Below, piece by piece: positions 46,380 through 58,724 of a stretch of DNA of 64,000 bases; the stretch's first letter is position 1, and every line of letters starts with the position of its first letter. Origin of the DNA: Aristolochia californica. Taxonomy: Eukaryota; Streptophyta; Magnoliopsida; Piperales; Aristolochiaceae. The stretch covers positions 4,838,501-4,902,500 of the forward strand of contig JARWKL010000008.1 in NCBI GenBank assembly GCA_029961685.1. The letters run 5' to 3'. The translations under genes were made by a program, and so were the position numbers. The notes under the pieces are model-generated. The model did not search any database. It had not been told where the DNA came from and worked only from the letters and a program-made list of their open reading frames with translations.

Positions 46380-46620
46380 TGATCAACGACGGAAGCGGAA
46401 GATCCCCACTGGATTCTCCCGCTCGCCTCTCGTTCCCCGTTCCTTCCCTCTCTTCTCGTTTCGCCTAATCGCTCGCCTAACCCATCGCCCCGTTCCCATT
46501 CGCACGTCGTCACCCTCGCCGAAGCCCCGCAGCCTCGTCTCATTCGCACGTCGTCGCCGTTGCACCATCTGGTCATCGCCATTGTTGTTCATCCAAACAA
46601 GGAAGTTTCTGCTTTAAAAA
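46380..46620. other. GC-rich tract between genes
   Basis: CpG-rich sequence with two copies of cattcgcacgtcgtc (about 46498 and 46549), unlike the AT-rich surroundings. It may be the leader exon of the helicase pseudogene downstream or of another lost transcript. Long minus-strand frames here are compositional. Confidence 0.4.
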
Positions 46621-46923
46621 TCCAGTTCATGATCTGAACTACTCTCTGGCTTTTTATGTTCTGTTTTTTTTCCTTTTCTGTAACAATGTACAAAATCATA
46701 AGAATCCTGCTTTTGCTAGTTTTTCTATTGCTAATTACATTTTTACCTTCGGTTTGTGATATCAGCTGTTTTCACTTGCGTTATAGTTTGTATGGTGACT
46801 GTGTTTGAATGGTACAGTAGTAGATTGCTTAATTCTTGATGGCTAATGTCTCAATATTGTAAGTTGATACTGATATTAATTCTCCTAGTCCTGTGATTCA
46901 TTAACATAGATGATTTTCCTTTC

Positions 46924-47700
46924 AGCCAATGGAGATTTATGTAGATGAAGAAGCCAAGTTGACCCTGCATGGTCTTGTGTAGGTACCACTCTGCATCTGA
47001 AAGGTCCATTATGTACAATTTTTTTCTTATCAGAAATTTTAGTGTTTTTCTTTGTTATTAATTAGTGACAACACTGCATTAAACTGAAGGAAATGGAGAA
47101 AAATTGAAAGTTGAATGATTTGCTTGATGCTTTGGACTTCAACCAAGTTGTAATATTTGTCAAAAGTGTGAGCAGGGTAGCTGAGTTGAACAAGTTGCTT
47201 ATGGAATGTAATTTCCCGTCCATATGCATAAATTCTGGAATGAAACAGCAGGAAAGTGAGAAAGATAGTTGCTGGTGTCTACCGGTTCCAGTGAGTTGAT
47301 TTGATTTGGGTCTTTTATTTTTCAGCAACAAGTGGCAATAGCACTGTTTTTCTTTTTCAGGATTGTTGTTTGTTTTTTCAAATTCTGCTTTGATTATATT
47401 ATAAATGATTTCTCAGATTTTTTGTAGGAACAAGTTTTTATGTACATGAAGATGATGTGCCTGAGATTAAAAAATTCATATTCAATCAATTTGTTTGTTC
47501 TCTTGATTGTAGCAGACATCTCTCTTGTAGTTTGAATGTCTATGCACTCATAAATAGCATTGTAGTTTGAAATTGCATTATGCTGATTGATCTTATCAAT
47601 GTTGCCTTCAACCAGGTTAACACAATACAATGGATTCAAAGAGGGCAACAAAAGGGCTCCCAGAACAGATAGATACTTCAACCTACAGTGAGTTTTTGGC
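46924..47700 (+). pseudogene. Partial UAP56-type DEAD-box helicase
   Basis: Three exon-like pieces. 46924-46983 follows acceptor ttcag and encodes PMEIYVDEEAKLTLHGLV, then TAG where Gln is expected, before donor gtacca. 47070-47310 encodes [20 protein letters not shown] and [20 protein letters not shown], with TGA where Arg is expected just before it. 47650-47690 encodes GLPEQIDTSTY, the family's C-terminal end. The segment with helicase motifs V and VI is missing. Intact UAP56 proteins act in splicing and mRNA export. Retained introns show a DNA-level partial copy rather than a retro-copy. Confidence 0.85.
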
Positions 47701-48024
47701 TCTTTTGTCACTGTCTTTGAAGTATAAATATGATATGCTGCTTTTGGAAGTAGATAGGGGAAGTGAAGTGTGCATGTATATACGTCATAATTCTCACCAA
47801 GTTGTTAAAAACAGAAATCAACAAGATAGATAAATTCATTTTTCTAGCTAAATTAGTCTTACAAGTCATTTGTGTCAAAATCCTTGCAAATAATTGCTCA
47901 TTGAAGGTTGAACAAGAATACAAGAATATGTAAAGAAAACAATCTATGGTTGAAAGCTTAAACCAATATCACCAAATAGTAGGCTAAAAAAATTAATAGA
48001 GTTTAGTACACAATAAGAGTAATA
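47701..48024. other. AT-rich spacer
   Basis: No coding pattern or repeat recognised. Confidence 0.4.
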
Positions 48025-48090
48025 TGACTCTGCTGGGATTTGAACCCAGATCTCCAGTTGCCTGGTGCCATACTATTAGGCCATAGAGTC
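48025..48090 (-). pseudogene. Degenerate tRNA-Arg-like sequence
   Basis: The minus strand starts GACTCTATGGCC and ends CAGCAGAGTCA. GACTCT pairs with AGAGTC as an acceptor stem. GCC...GGC can form the D arm and CTGGG-TTCAAAT-CCCAG a good T arm. The anticodon arm is too short (66 nt in all), so it cannot be a working tRNA. The overall pattern is closest to nuclear tRNA-Arg (GACTCCATGGCC type). Confidence 0.6.
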
Positions 48091-50580
48091 TTCTCAATAA
48101 AACGGAAACAACACAACTGGTATACAACTCAACGCAACTAGTTATATATACACCTAACACCTCAAGGCACTTGCAAAGAAAATAGTAATCTCTAGGCCCT
48201 AATAGCATCACACACTTGTGAAAAAAATAAGTACTGCAAATTATAACATTGATCTGAAAATCCATCAATCCTGTTTATTATCATAACAAAAACATACACC
48301 TAGCAAGAATATCAACATAGGCAAACAATCATAAAATAATTTTAGAAGTATTCATAAATATATAATGAAAAAGCTTGTTTTCTCAAGCTTACACGATATG
48401 CTCCCATATCTCAGGGGCTTCTACCTGCACATAAAATTGAACTCTACTAAATGAAGGCAGTACATAAAGAGAACGAAAGAGAGAGGCAGACATGTATCCA
48501 CAGATGCGAGCTTTGGTGAATTATCAAATGGAGCTCCCTTATCTGTCTCTAACAGTCTATGTTGATCCTAGTAAGACAGATGTCCGAATCTATCATTTTG
48601 GATCCACCAGACATAAATCCAGATCCTTTAATAGTTAGATCTACATCCAAATGGGACCTGCTCATTTTAAACCCTAGGCTAGATAAAATGAAAAATCAGC
48701 ATGAAAATAAAAAATAAAGCACCCAACAAATTGACAAAATATCACCTCATGCATAAGAAAGATGAAAAGCAGGTTAGATCTCAGAAAACTGTTAAAGAGA
48801 TCACTCACAAAACTTGTAAACGATGTGATTTTGAAGGGACTGAAGTCCACCAGAGCTTCCTCCAAGAACGGCTCCACATAATTGAGCAAGAAAAATCCTC
48901 AGGCAAATGAGTTTTCTTGTTGTGGTAGCTGAAGAACAAAAGAAATATTTAAACTATTGTCTGATGCTAGTGAAAGAACCTAAAGGCATGCAAAAAAGAA
49001 AAGAACTAACATCTGTCAAATAAAAAATTATAATCAAACCTCCAGAGAGACAAATCTAAGTTTGAGAACTTCAGTGCAAATTCCTCAGAAGATTATCCAT
49101 GTCTTTCTTTCCATTGCTCCCACACATAACTGCCATACGTAATAGTCAGAAGCTACAATGAAGAATTCAAATTCAAAGAAAAAAAAAAACTAGTACAGAA
49201 GTTTCATATAGGAATTGTTATGAGGCCTGGGATTCGAGTCTCATGGGGACTTACAGTGAATAATATGTGATCTACATCCGTAGAAAAAAGCATAATAAAT
49301 CTGTTAACATTCTAACAATAGTAGGACTCAATGAACCAAATTTCAGAAGATTAAAATCTCTAATCAGCCATCAAAATGAATTTACAGTCAGGTTAATGAG
49401 AAAAAAAGCTTACAATTATATCACACAAACTGCAGTTGTGTACAAACATGCGCTTTAACCACTGCAGAACAAAAATTATCTATATTTGACAAAAAAAAAA
49501 CTACTATGCAGGAAGAAAAGTGATAGAGATGACCCCCCATGACAGACAAGGAGCTTAGACCAGATCCAAAGATCACACTAACAAAAGCACAATCCTAATA
49601 AGTTATCAGCAAGATGGTGGGTGCGCTCAAGGCCTGCATAGTCATTCCTAAACCCTGCAATATCATCAAACATCTGATTGAATTTGATGAACCCTTTACC
49701 ATCTAATAACTTCACTTGTCTCACTGGTTTAAGAAGGTTTTGCTCATTAGAATCAATTGGGTGCCCAATGGTCATCTACCTCACTTAAGTTGAATAGTTA
49801 ACGTGAAGGCTTGACTTTTCTTTGGAATTCTCATCAAATAACGATCCCAAAAATCATATTGAATCAAAGGCATGTACGCAATTATGCAAATTTATTACAG
49901 GACATGAAATATGCGCCAGAACTTTAAACATTTAGACATCTTGAGATGTATAATGCAAACATTCCAGATGAGGATGAGTTTTTATGCATTCCCTAGGTCC
50001 TACAACCATATGTAGCACTTATATTACTCTATCGTTACCTAGGCTTTGGAATCAAACCTTGTTCAGGTTTTCATGAAATTGATACGTATGCATGCAAGTT
50101 TATCAAGACAACCAGAGCCTAAAGAAAATGACATGCCATTACGGAAGAATTCCATCAGTCATCCAAACTAAATTAATGAAAAACATATGCCTAATATGAA
50201 CCATAATGAAGACTTAAATGACCTGAGGCCCCTCGAAGGAAAAAACAAAAGAACAAAACATAAGTTGTTTCATTAGCATCTTGCCAGGCCAGAATAACTA
50301 TCGAATAATGTCCCAAGAGTCCAAATTCAAGTCCCAAAACCTGTTGTTTAATGGATCAAGTCTGCAAGCTTTGATGTTGTTAATGAAATGAGAATTGAAT
50401 GGAATTGCATCAAATAAGATTACGTTTACTTGTGTTTTACACCTTTGTAAGTCTAGATGAGTTTGAATTAGGGTAAAGCGTTGGTTAGCTCTTTCTTCCC
50501 AAGTTGGTTCCAACCAGAGTTGGCCTTAGTCTCCTTCCTCTTGGGTAGGTTCATACTCTTTGTGGTTGTCTTATTGGTTT
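48091..50580. other. Unassigned stretch with weak minus-strand exon candidates
   Basis: No transposon recognised. Three minus-strand segments have protein-like wording and partial splice context: 48390-48425 (acceptor CAG, then VEAPEIWEHIV and stop), 48790-48889 (YVEPFLEEALVDFSPFKI) and 49593-49775 (QVKLLDGKGFIKFNQMFDDI then AGLERTHHLADNLL). I do not recognise the family. They could be parts of one minus-strand gene or chance frames. Confidence 0.25.
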
Positions 50581-51841
50581 AATTCAAGGTGCTTCCATCA
50601 CTCATAATCAGATTTATAAATTCTTTTTACAAGTCTTCTTTAGAGGTTCCTTCTCGGGTTCCCAACTCTCCTCTACGTAAAGTTTTGTTTTTTTTTTTTT
50701 GTTCATCTCTAATGGATAAAGAACACATAGGGGGTAAGAGTGACCTTCTCAAGATTACCACTATACCTTTGAGTTGGTCACAGTCGGTTAAAAGGTTTTT
50801 CATTACGCGGGACCTCTTAGGTCATCTCCCCAAACCAACTCCATCTATTAAAGAGGAGGAAAACTCCTCTATTAAGTGGGTAAAAATGATACAATGGTAA
50901 TTAGAAGGTTGATCAATAGCATGGAAGGAGGATATGGCTAATAATGTGGTCCACCTTGAGACAACCAAACAGATATGGAATACTTGTATGAAGTTATACT
51001 CTAGCGCAATGAACCTCCATAAACTGTATGATGTTATTCAAAACATGTTTAATACCAAACAAGGGGACAACCTATCTGAGTTTTTGGCACAATTTTGGGG
51101 GCTAATTTAGGATTAGAAAATTGTTCAACCATACTCCACTAATATATCAGTTCAAGAAAAACAATGGGAAGCCTTAGCAGCTGCTATTTTTTTTAAATAT
51201 CAAACCATACCTTGAGGTGGCCAAGAATCAACTTCTCAGCTCCTCGACACTTCCATCCTTTGATAACATCAGTGCCACATTACTTCGAATACCAGACTGT
51301 TCCTCCCCAACTCACACTGGGGTATCATCTGTCATATACTTAGGTAACAGGGTGCACCCTCTACCACCAGAAAGTGTGGTAGAAATTACAGAGGAAGCAG
51401 AACAAGAGGTGGTAGGACTAGCTCTGGTCCTTCGAGGTTGATAACTAGGTCTGCACTCATTGTGGAGGAGTAAAAAATAGAATGTGGTTGTCAGATCTAG
51501 TATAGAGCTATGGCCCATGCAGTCGTGAGCTTCTATGGATTAAATCTCTCCTCACGGAATTAGGGATCCACAAAAAGACCCCTATGGAACTCTATTGTGA
51601 CAACCAGGCAGTCATTCACATTACTTCAAATCCCTTCTTCCATGAGAGAACAAAACATATTGAGGTAGATTGCCACTTCATATGAGAAAAATTTCAGGTT
51701 GGCATTATTTCTCTCAAACATGTTGCATCTCAAGGACAAGCAGTAGATATACTCACGAAGCGTGTGACATCAAAGATACAAATCACTATAAGCAACAAAC
51801 TAGGTATCTACGATGTTTTCTTACCCCAGCTTGAGGGGGAG

Positions 51842-52129
51842 TATTGGAAGACATCTCAAAGGGGCATTAAGGTAAATACCTTCCCCACGTCAAAGAGATA
51901 GCAAAGGGTGTAAATTAGTGGTCTTCTCATAAGGATGACACAAGGGTGTAATTAGAGAATATAATGTATGTCTACTTATGTCTTTTTTCTTTTGAGAACA
52001 TGTAGCCCTAAGGGCAAAGTAGTCACTGTAACCTTCCTTCATAAACTATAAATAGAGGCTTAATGAAAGGGGTAGATCAATAAGTCTCCCCTCTTCTATC
52101 TCAAATTAGTCCTTACTCTTTTTGTTCAA

Positions 52130-52184
<55 letters not shown>

Positions 52185-52301
52185 AGTCGACCCTCTCTTC
52201 TTCTCCTTTTGCCACTTCTTTTCTTCTTTCTCTTCATCTTCTTTATCTCCTCTCTTTCACTCTCTTGGCTGAGTACCTATCATGGGATCCTAAATCTAAC
52301 A
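51842..52301 (+). repeat. 3' LTR of the 50.7-kb copia derivative
   Basis: About 460 bp, TATTGGAAGAC (expected TGTTGG) to AAATCTAACA. Contains a TATA-like ctataaatagaggc near 52028 and a (CT)n run. Confidence 0.75.
52130..52182 (+). repeat. (CT)n microsatellite inside LTR
   Basis: An uninterrupted CT run of about 50 bp in the transcribed part of the LTR. Pyrimidine-rich stretches at the same LTR position in related elements (7740-7790, 8090-8130) suggest it grew from them. Confidence 0.9.
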
Positions 52302-53214
52302 AAGGCTTATTTCATAAGTGAGAAAATTACCTATTAGCTTAAGATATTTAACTGTCTTTATCATCCCTTTTGGTAAGTTGTGGAGCTTAATCAACGTCTT
52401 ACACTGAGTCAACGATATATTGATTGTTGTTTCATTAAGGGCAGTTGGGGATTTCACTCTTGTATCGCGGATGTCCTAGTTTTCTCTTTATATTTGGGGC
52501 ACCGCTATTAGGGTTTTATTATCATCAAGGACAATCTTGAGTTGCAGCCTGAGAGAGGTTAGAGAAAAACACTTGTAAGTGTGTGTGAGATTTTTCTTGT
52601 AAACTATTTTATCTTTATAGTGGATTACTGTAGTGGCGGAAGATAGGACGTAGGCTCACCTTGTGGCAAACCTGTATAAATCTTGTTGTATTTTCATGTT
52701 TTCTTTTCCTTCTTCAACGATTATTATTATTACTCTCGTTTGTTTGGAATTAGGGCGTCTAATTCCTAACACCTTTTACATTAATGGTTGTTACATTTGA
52801 CATCCACTCCGTGGGACTCCTAAGAATTTTGTCTACTTTTTGTTTATTTGTGAAGGTCGTGTCTAACAAAGCTAGTTTACTCGGGATGTCTTTGCATTTC
52901 TCACTCATGTTCTCTATGGTCTCTCATAGCTTTGTTTTAAAATTCTCATACTCATTTGTGAGTATGTTTATTTTTGCCTCTTTTACTTGAGTAGTCCCTT
53001 CATGGTTTACTTCAAATCTCGTAGTTCTTTTATACTAAATGCACCTATTACACTAGATTTTTCAATGGCACTTAATGAACATGATGGTAAGTTATACGTC
53101 TTGTGATTTAAAGATACCTTTTTTCTTCTATCGTGGTCTCTAGGTGACTTTTCTACTTCTTTATCTCCTTCCCATTTCATGGAAGTGTAAGGACATGGGG
53201 TTTTAATTTGTTGT
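52302..53214. other. Unassigned, possibly an old LTR of another family
   Basis: 52380-52771 has the look of a plant LTR 3' half (transcript-end-like segment ttcttgtaaactat, ending attcctaaca), but no partner or primer site is seen. The rest has no recognised content. Confidence 0.3.
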
Positions 53215-53602
53215 TGTTGAATTTATGGAACAGAGAAATACTTCATTGACTTATTATAATTAGAGTGCATCAACCACAATTTATAATAGAGGAAAATAGT
53301 AGAGTCCAACTACAATTAAACTACCTTTGTCCCAATTACACCCAAACTTTAACACTTAAAGATAAGTCCTAACATAATTAAACAACCCAATATAAATAGA
53401 AGACTAACATGACTAAAACACTTTTAAACTGAAACTCTTCTATGAGACCTAGTTCCATAATAATTGTGGCTCTGTTAGACTTCTTATGACTCCTCACGTG
53501 ATCATGGTGGGTCCCATATTTTATGGGCTAGAGCCCATCTTCCAACACTTTTGGATATATGGGTCTTCCTTGGCCGTGTGGGCTTGGGCCCATCTTCCAA
53601 CA
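53215..53602 (-). repeat. Left LTR of element G
   Basis: TGTTGAATTTATGG to CTTCCAACA. The U3 start (cttccaaca with cttgggccc or gctagagccc) occurs twice, about 55 bp apart. Confidence 0.8.
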
Positions 53603-55819
53603 CTCCCCCTCAAGTTGGGGGTGAGAAAACATCATAAACTCCTAGCTTGCTGCAAATGATGTATAGGATCTTCTCGTATAAAATGGCAATCCTCCATATC
53701 TTCCAACACTCCCACTCACACCAGTGCTCTCTTCCATGAGGCCTAGCTCACATAAGATAAGTGAGAGTAAAATCACTCCAAGCCATATGACATCACTCCA
53801 TACTCTAGTCATAACTCATGTTGGATGTAGGGCACACTCCTATCATTCGCAGGTAGTGGCACTCCTATCTTTTGCAGGTAGATGGTCTATACACAGTACT
53901 CATAAGTGTAGTAAAACTCCTCCATCACTGTGTCCCTCCACAGGATAACAACTCTCAAGTGGTAGGAGTAATAAATGCCAATTAAGGGGGTAACATATAT
54001 TTAGTAATAAGCTCCTCCATCACGGTGCCCCAACCCAGGCACCGACTCTCACATGTAGAAATGGGTGATAAATGCCTGTCATTCACAAAACGGTGATAAA
54101 AGATGTGATAAGTGGGTAATGTCTGTCATTCACAAGATGTCGATAAAAGACCCATAGGAACATAAAAAATCTCAATGGACTTAAAACACCCAACCATGAT
54201 GTACTTAAACTTCCAACTGAAGCAACACGCAAAAGGTTGGCCCAAAGATGTATGTGAGAGTCAAATAAAGGATGGTAGGAGTAAGGTTGTCAAATAACCA
54301 ATAGGTAATGAGTAAACAAGAAGATAGGATGTTGAGGCCACCACTTCTTCATTAATACTGTCTCATCCAAAGAGACACAATAGATGCAATTGAAATAGGC
54401 CTGGGCCTACATAACACGAACCAAAATAATAAAAATCCTTGTAAAATGACCCATGAAATAATCCAATGCGAGTATCTGCACAAAATAATATGTTGACCAA
54501 CGAATATGTTGTGAATACCTCAAAATAATAATCCAGCCCGAGAAATAGAATCAAGTCGAGGTGAGTCAGGTATCACCAATAATTACCACAATTATTATCG
54601 TGAGTCAAGATTCTTTGTCTTCAATTTTCTTAGCTGTAAAATTTTTTTCTTAGATGAAAAAGCTTCATCTTTGTGCTCCTCCTTTTCTTGAATATTTTTG
54701 TTAAAATTACCACAACATATAAAACACCTCTTTCTTGTACTTCTTCTTCTACTTATTACCCTCAAGCTGGGAGGTAATGGCAGTGATCCCAGCTTGAACC
54801 AAATAACATAGATATAGTAATAACAATAATAATAACATAATAATGGGAATCAAAGGAAGATAAGATGATGAGGCCACAATGTTCTTTTATTCAAATCTTC
54901 ATCAAGATAACCAATGCTGACAATAGATAGCAACCTAAGAGTCCTTCTTTCATAATAATATCTCAGTCAAAGAGACACAATAGGACTAGCGGAATTGGGC
55001 CAATGCCCAAATAACATGTACCAAATTTGCATTAATATAGTAGTAGATAACCGGTAAATAATGAATGTCCTTAAGAGTAATCAGGACACATGAAATAATT
55101 TGGCTTAAATTTGGATTTTTCAATGCAATAGGATACCAACATGACCTCTGATTCTTCCAATGTGAATATATTCTTAAATATAGATCAGATTGATATGAAA
55201 TTTTATCATTTTGAAAATAGATTTAAATACCTTTCATCCAATTATAACTTCTTTTCATAAAATATACTTCTATTGAGATATATATTCTGATAGATTTTGG
55301 TATCTGTAATCCAGCCGAACTAAGTACTCATTCTCCATTTGCCAACATGACCATTGACTCTTCCAAGGTCAATAACTCTATATAAGAAAATCAGATCAAG
55401 AATTGGTTGAATAGGTAAGAAAATAGATGTACAGATCTTTCTTGTGATATATAATTCTTCATATAAAGTCTCGTTATTGATAGCATAAAATATCTCGGAA
55501 GTTGAAGTTTTCTACTGCTTTTCAAACCTCTTTTGCAATCTGACCTTTGCTACTTCAAATATCGATTTCTATTTTTAGACAAGTCTGATTGGAAAAAATC
55601 ATTTTTCATTGGAAAGTAGACTCGATTATCTTTCTGTCAATATATAATTTGCAATATTAAAATCTCATTATAGAGGTGAAAAAGTAAAGCAAATAATGGG
55701 TATAGGGATTGAAAACAAGATAAATGCGAACCTAAAATGCTTGAGATAAATAAATAAAAAAAGATCACATTACCTCTGTGGGTTGATCGAGTCAACTCAC
55801 AGAACCTACTCTAATACAA

Positions 55820-56224
55820 TGTTGAATTTATGGAATAGAGAAATACTTCATTGACTAATTTTAATCAGAGTACAAGAACCTCTATTTATAATCGAGGAAA
55901 GTGGTAGAGTCCAATTACAATTAAACTACCTTTGTCCCAATTACACCCAAACTCTAACACTTAAAGATAAGTCCTAGCATAATTATATTACCCAATATAA
56001 ATAAAAAACTAACATGACTAAAACACCTTTAAACTAAAAATCTTCTTTGAGACATGATTTTATAATAATTATGGCTTTGTTAGACTTCTTATTGTGTAAG
56101 ACTTCTTATGCCACCTCACGTGAGCATGATGGGTCCCATATCTTATGGACTTGGGCCCATCTTCCAACACTCTTATATATGTAGGTTTTCCTTGGTCGTG
56201 TGGACTTGGGCACATCTTCCAACA
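55820..56224 (-). repeat. Right LTR of element G
   Basis: Partner of 53215-53602, with the same doubled U3 start (cttccaaca at 56161-56169 and 56217-56224). Confidence 0.8.
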
Positions 56225-56332
56225 ATTATTGTTTTCATGACTCCACCATATCTAAACTTTAAGGTCATCAGTAGTGAAGGAGAGAAGGACAGAGAGAAGA
56301 AAGAAGTAGAAGAAGAAGAGAGTGAGAAGAAG
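56225..56332. other. Purine-rich segment left of solo LTR F
   Basis: GA-rich. It continues in style across F into 59085-59150, so it may be the outer part of element E's LTR, split by F. Confidence 0.35.
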
Positions 56333-56414
56333 TGTTGGAAGATATGCCCAAGCCCACACGACCAAGGAAGGCCCACATATCTAATAGTATTATAAGATGG
56401 GTCACACAACCAAG

Positions 56415-58724
56415 TAGGGGTGGCATCGAGCTAAGCCGAGCTCGAACCTGCTTATGTTCGAGCCAAGCTTCGAGTCGAGCCTCGTCTCGAGCCTAAAATT
56501 TTTATCGAGCTCGAGCCCAACGAGTTCGAGCCGAGCTTCGAGCAGAGCTCAAGCCTCAACATACATTTAAAACTTTTCAAAAAATATATATCGAATAAAA
56601 TGTATATAAAATTATGCAAACATTTTACATAAAATTGGGCATAACTTATATATATAATATGTGTATAAGATTGGGCATAACCTCTACTTAAAATCGAGCA
56701 TAATCTATATATAGTATACTTGTATAAACACTCCATAAACACTTCATAAAATTCTCTATACATTCCATAAACACTCCATGAAATTGTTTATACACTCCAT
56801 AAAATAGTCTAAACACTCCATACACTGCATAACATTATAAATAAACTTCATACAATAATCAAACACAACAAAATTAAATGAAATATCACGATCAATTTAC
56901 AATCACCCAAATAAAAACTATAAATCCTTTAAATAAAATCCTATTACAATTACAGACTTACTAGAAAATTACAAGAAATATTTTATTTTTTTCTTAGGAA
57001 AGTTAAATGGACCTCTTATTGCCTTTTCTAAGGAAATAAATAAAAATTAATAATTAATCTAATATATTATTATACTTATCGATAAATTTTTAATCACATA
57101 AAATGTCAAACACAAAATTGCTTCATGCTCAAAGTATTATATCATCAACTATCAAATACTTATTCAAAATTTTTCTATATGGTTTTCTAACCCATCTTGG
57201 CAAGAAAATCTTACTTAGAAAATTAAATGATTTTTTTAAAAAAATTTATAATTAGAAAAAAGATGAGGCACTAATGGTCCCTATATTTCTATTAAAAATG
57301 TTGTTTCAACATTTATTGAAAAAACCACTAATAGTCTCTAGAAACGTATTTCTACTAAAATATCTTTTCAATTTCTTTAAGAGCCATGAAGAAGAGACAA
57401 AGAGTTTTTTTTTTCCTTGTTTATGATCTCGCACGTAGGGGTGGCTTTGAATAAATTATATATAAAATTATGCATATATTTTTAAAAAATAAAATGATAA
57501 GGGAGGTTCAAGATTGAATTTCAATAATGTATTAAAATGCATCAATATTAATATTTTTTACTCCAATTGTTGTCTAGCTTGTTTTGTAATTTTTGAATCT
57601 AGCCATAATTTATTATGGCCTCCTTAGTGCCCCTAGATGAAAATTCATATTCTAGGAAAAACTAAAAATATTTTTCCTATGATACATATTCCCAAAAAAA
57701 ACCTTTAAATAAAATCTTATTACTATTAGTGATTATTAGAAAATTACAAGAAATATTTTAAAATTTTCTTAGGAAATTTAAATGGACCTTTTATTGTCTC
57801 TTCTAGGGGAATAAATAAAAATTAATAACCAATCTAATATATTATTATACTTATCGATAAATTTTTAATTAAATAAAATATCAAACACAAAATTATAATG
57901 AAAATTGTTTCATGCCAAAAGTATTACAACATCAACTGTTGAATACTTATTCAAAAATTTTCTATACAGTTTTCTACCCCATTTTGGATTGAAAATCTTA
58001 CTTAGAAAATTATATGATTTTTAATAAAAAAATTTCAATTTGAAAAATGTTTAAAAAAATGAGACACTAATAGTTTATAGAAAATTATTTCTATAAAATT
58101 TATTTTAAATTTTTTCCAGAGGAAAAAGTTTTTTTTTTTTTTTACTTATGATTTCGTACGTGCAAAATCGCACGTGCGAGATCGTCTTCGCACGAGGGAG
58201 GGGGGAGATTATTTCTCCCCTGAACTTAGGTTCTGGTTTTTCGCCGAGACGACGAGGAGGGAAGGGGGTTACAGCACTGGGGAGGACCTATCGTCGGGGA
58301 TGACGACGGCGACGGAAACGGCGGTGACGGAAGCGGCGGCGACGGAAACAGAGGCGACGGTGAGGAGAGGAAGAAATCGAACAGACGGCCACAGAGGCGG
58401 CTGGTGAGTAGCTGCGATGACGGTAGAGAAGGCCGGCGAACAGCTGCGACGGCAGTAGAGGCGGTGACACCAACCTATGGGAGGAAAAAAATTTCCCCCC
58501 CTCGCTCTCGATCCCGCTCCCGCTCCCCCGCTCGCTCACGATCCCGATACCGATCCGACTCACTTCGAGCAGGCTCGCGAGCCGACGAACCAAACCTGGC
58601 TTTGGTCGAGCTCGGTTCGTTAAGGTAAACGAACCGATTTTGGTGCTCGAGCTCGATAGATAACGAATCGAACCAAGCCAAACTCGAGCCGCTCGCGAGC
58701 TGGCTCGGTTCGAAGCCACCCCTA
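56415..58724. mobile_element. Non-autonomous hAT element, 2.3 kb
   Basis: Terminal inverted repeats TAGGGGTGGC(A/T)TCGA, and an 8-bp target duplication caaccaag/caaccaat (56407-56414, 58725-58732) with one mismatch. 8-bp duplications and TAGGGGTG-type ends mark the hAT superfamily. Subterminal zones are packed with short gagctcga/ttcgagc repeats, as transposase binding zones often are. No transposase is encoded. The centre is AT-rich, the right 0.5 kb GC-rich. Confidence 0.87.
56930..58035. repeat. Internal direct repeat of the hAT element
   Basis: 56930-57270 and 57705-58030 align over about 330 bp (atattattatacttatcgat, caaacacaaaatt, ttcaaaattttctata-like segments). A third TAGGGGTGGC with TTTGAA lies internally at 57436. 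The element therefore reads as two head-to-tail units, 56415-57435 and 57436-58724. Confidence 0.8.

Larger units (their letters stand above)
50700..52301 (+). mobile_element. Copia deletion derivative: gag fused to RNase H
   Basis: Plus strand. The gag start MDKEHIGGKSDLLKITTIPL (50712) runs to a glycine-rich and zinc-knuckle-like part near 51455. At about 51490 it jumps directly into RNase H (YRAMAHAV, then ELYCDNQAVIHI and KHIEVDCHF), ending KLGIYDVFLPQL. Protease, integrase and RT are absent. The polypurine tract CTTGAGGGGGAG (51830-51841) and 3' LTR follow. The 5' LTR was not found. Confidence 0.85.
53215..56224 (-). mobile_element. Non-coding LTR element G
   Basis: Minus strand. LTRs are 53215-53602 (388 bp) and 55820-56224 (405 bp), with a primer-site-like TTGTATTAGAGTAG next to the right LTR (55806-55819) and a polypurine tract next to the left (53603-53619). 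Just inside it the minus strand keeps about 30 codons of copia RNase H C-terminus (KLGVYDVFSPPT). The rest of the 2.2-kb interior is non-coding. The flanking pentamers do not match, so one end may have been altered. Confidence 0.75.

Noticed and set aside
46289..46592. Minus-strand open frames of 97 and 69 codons
   Set aside because: Compositional frames in a GC-rich, CT-skewed tract. No conserved wording and no splice context.
52302..53214. Separate LTR retrotransposon between the 50.7-kb derivative and element G
   Set aside because: LTR-like style only. No primer site, polypurine tract or second copy could be found.
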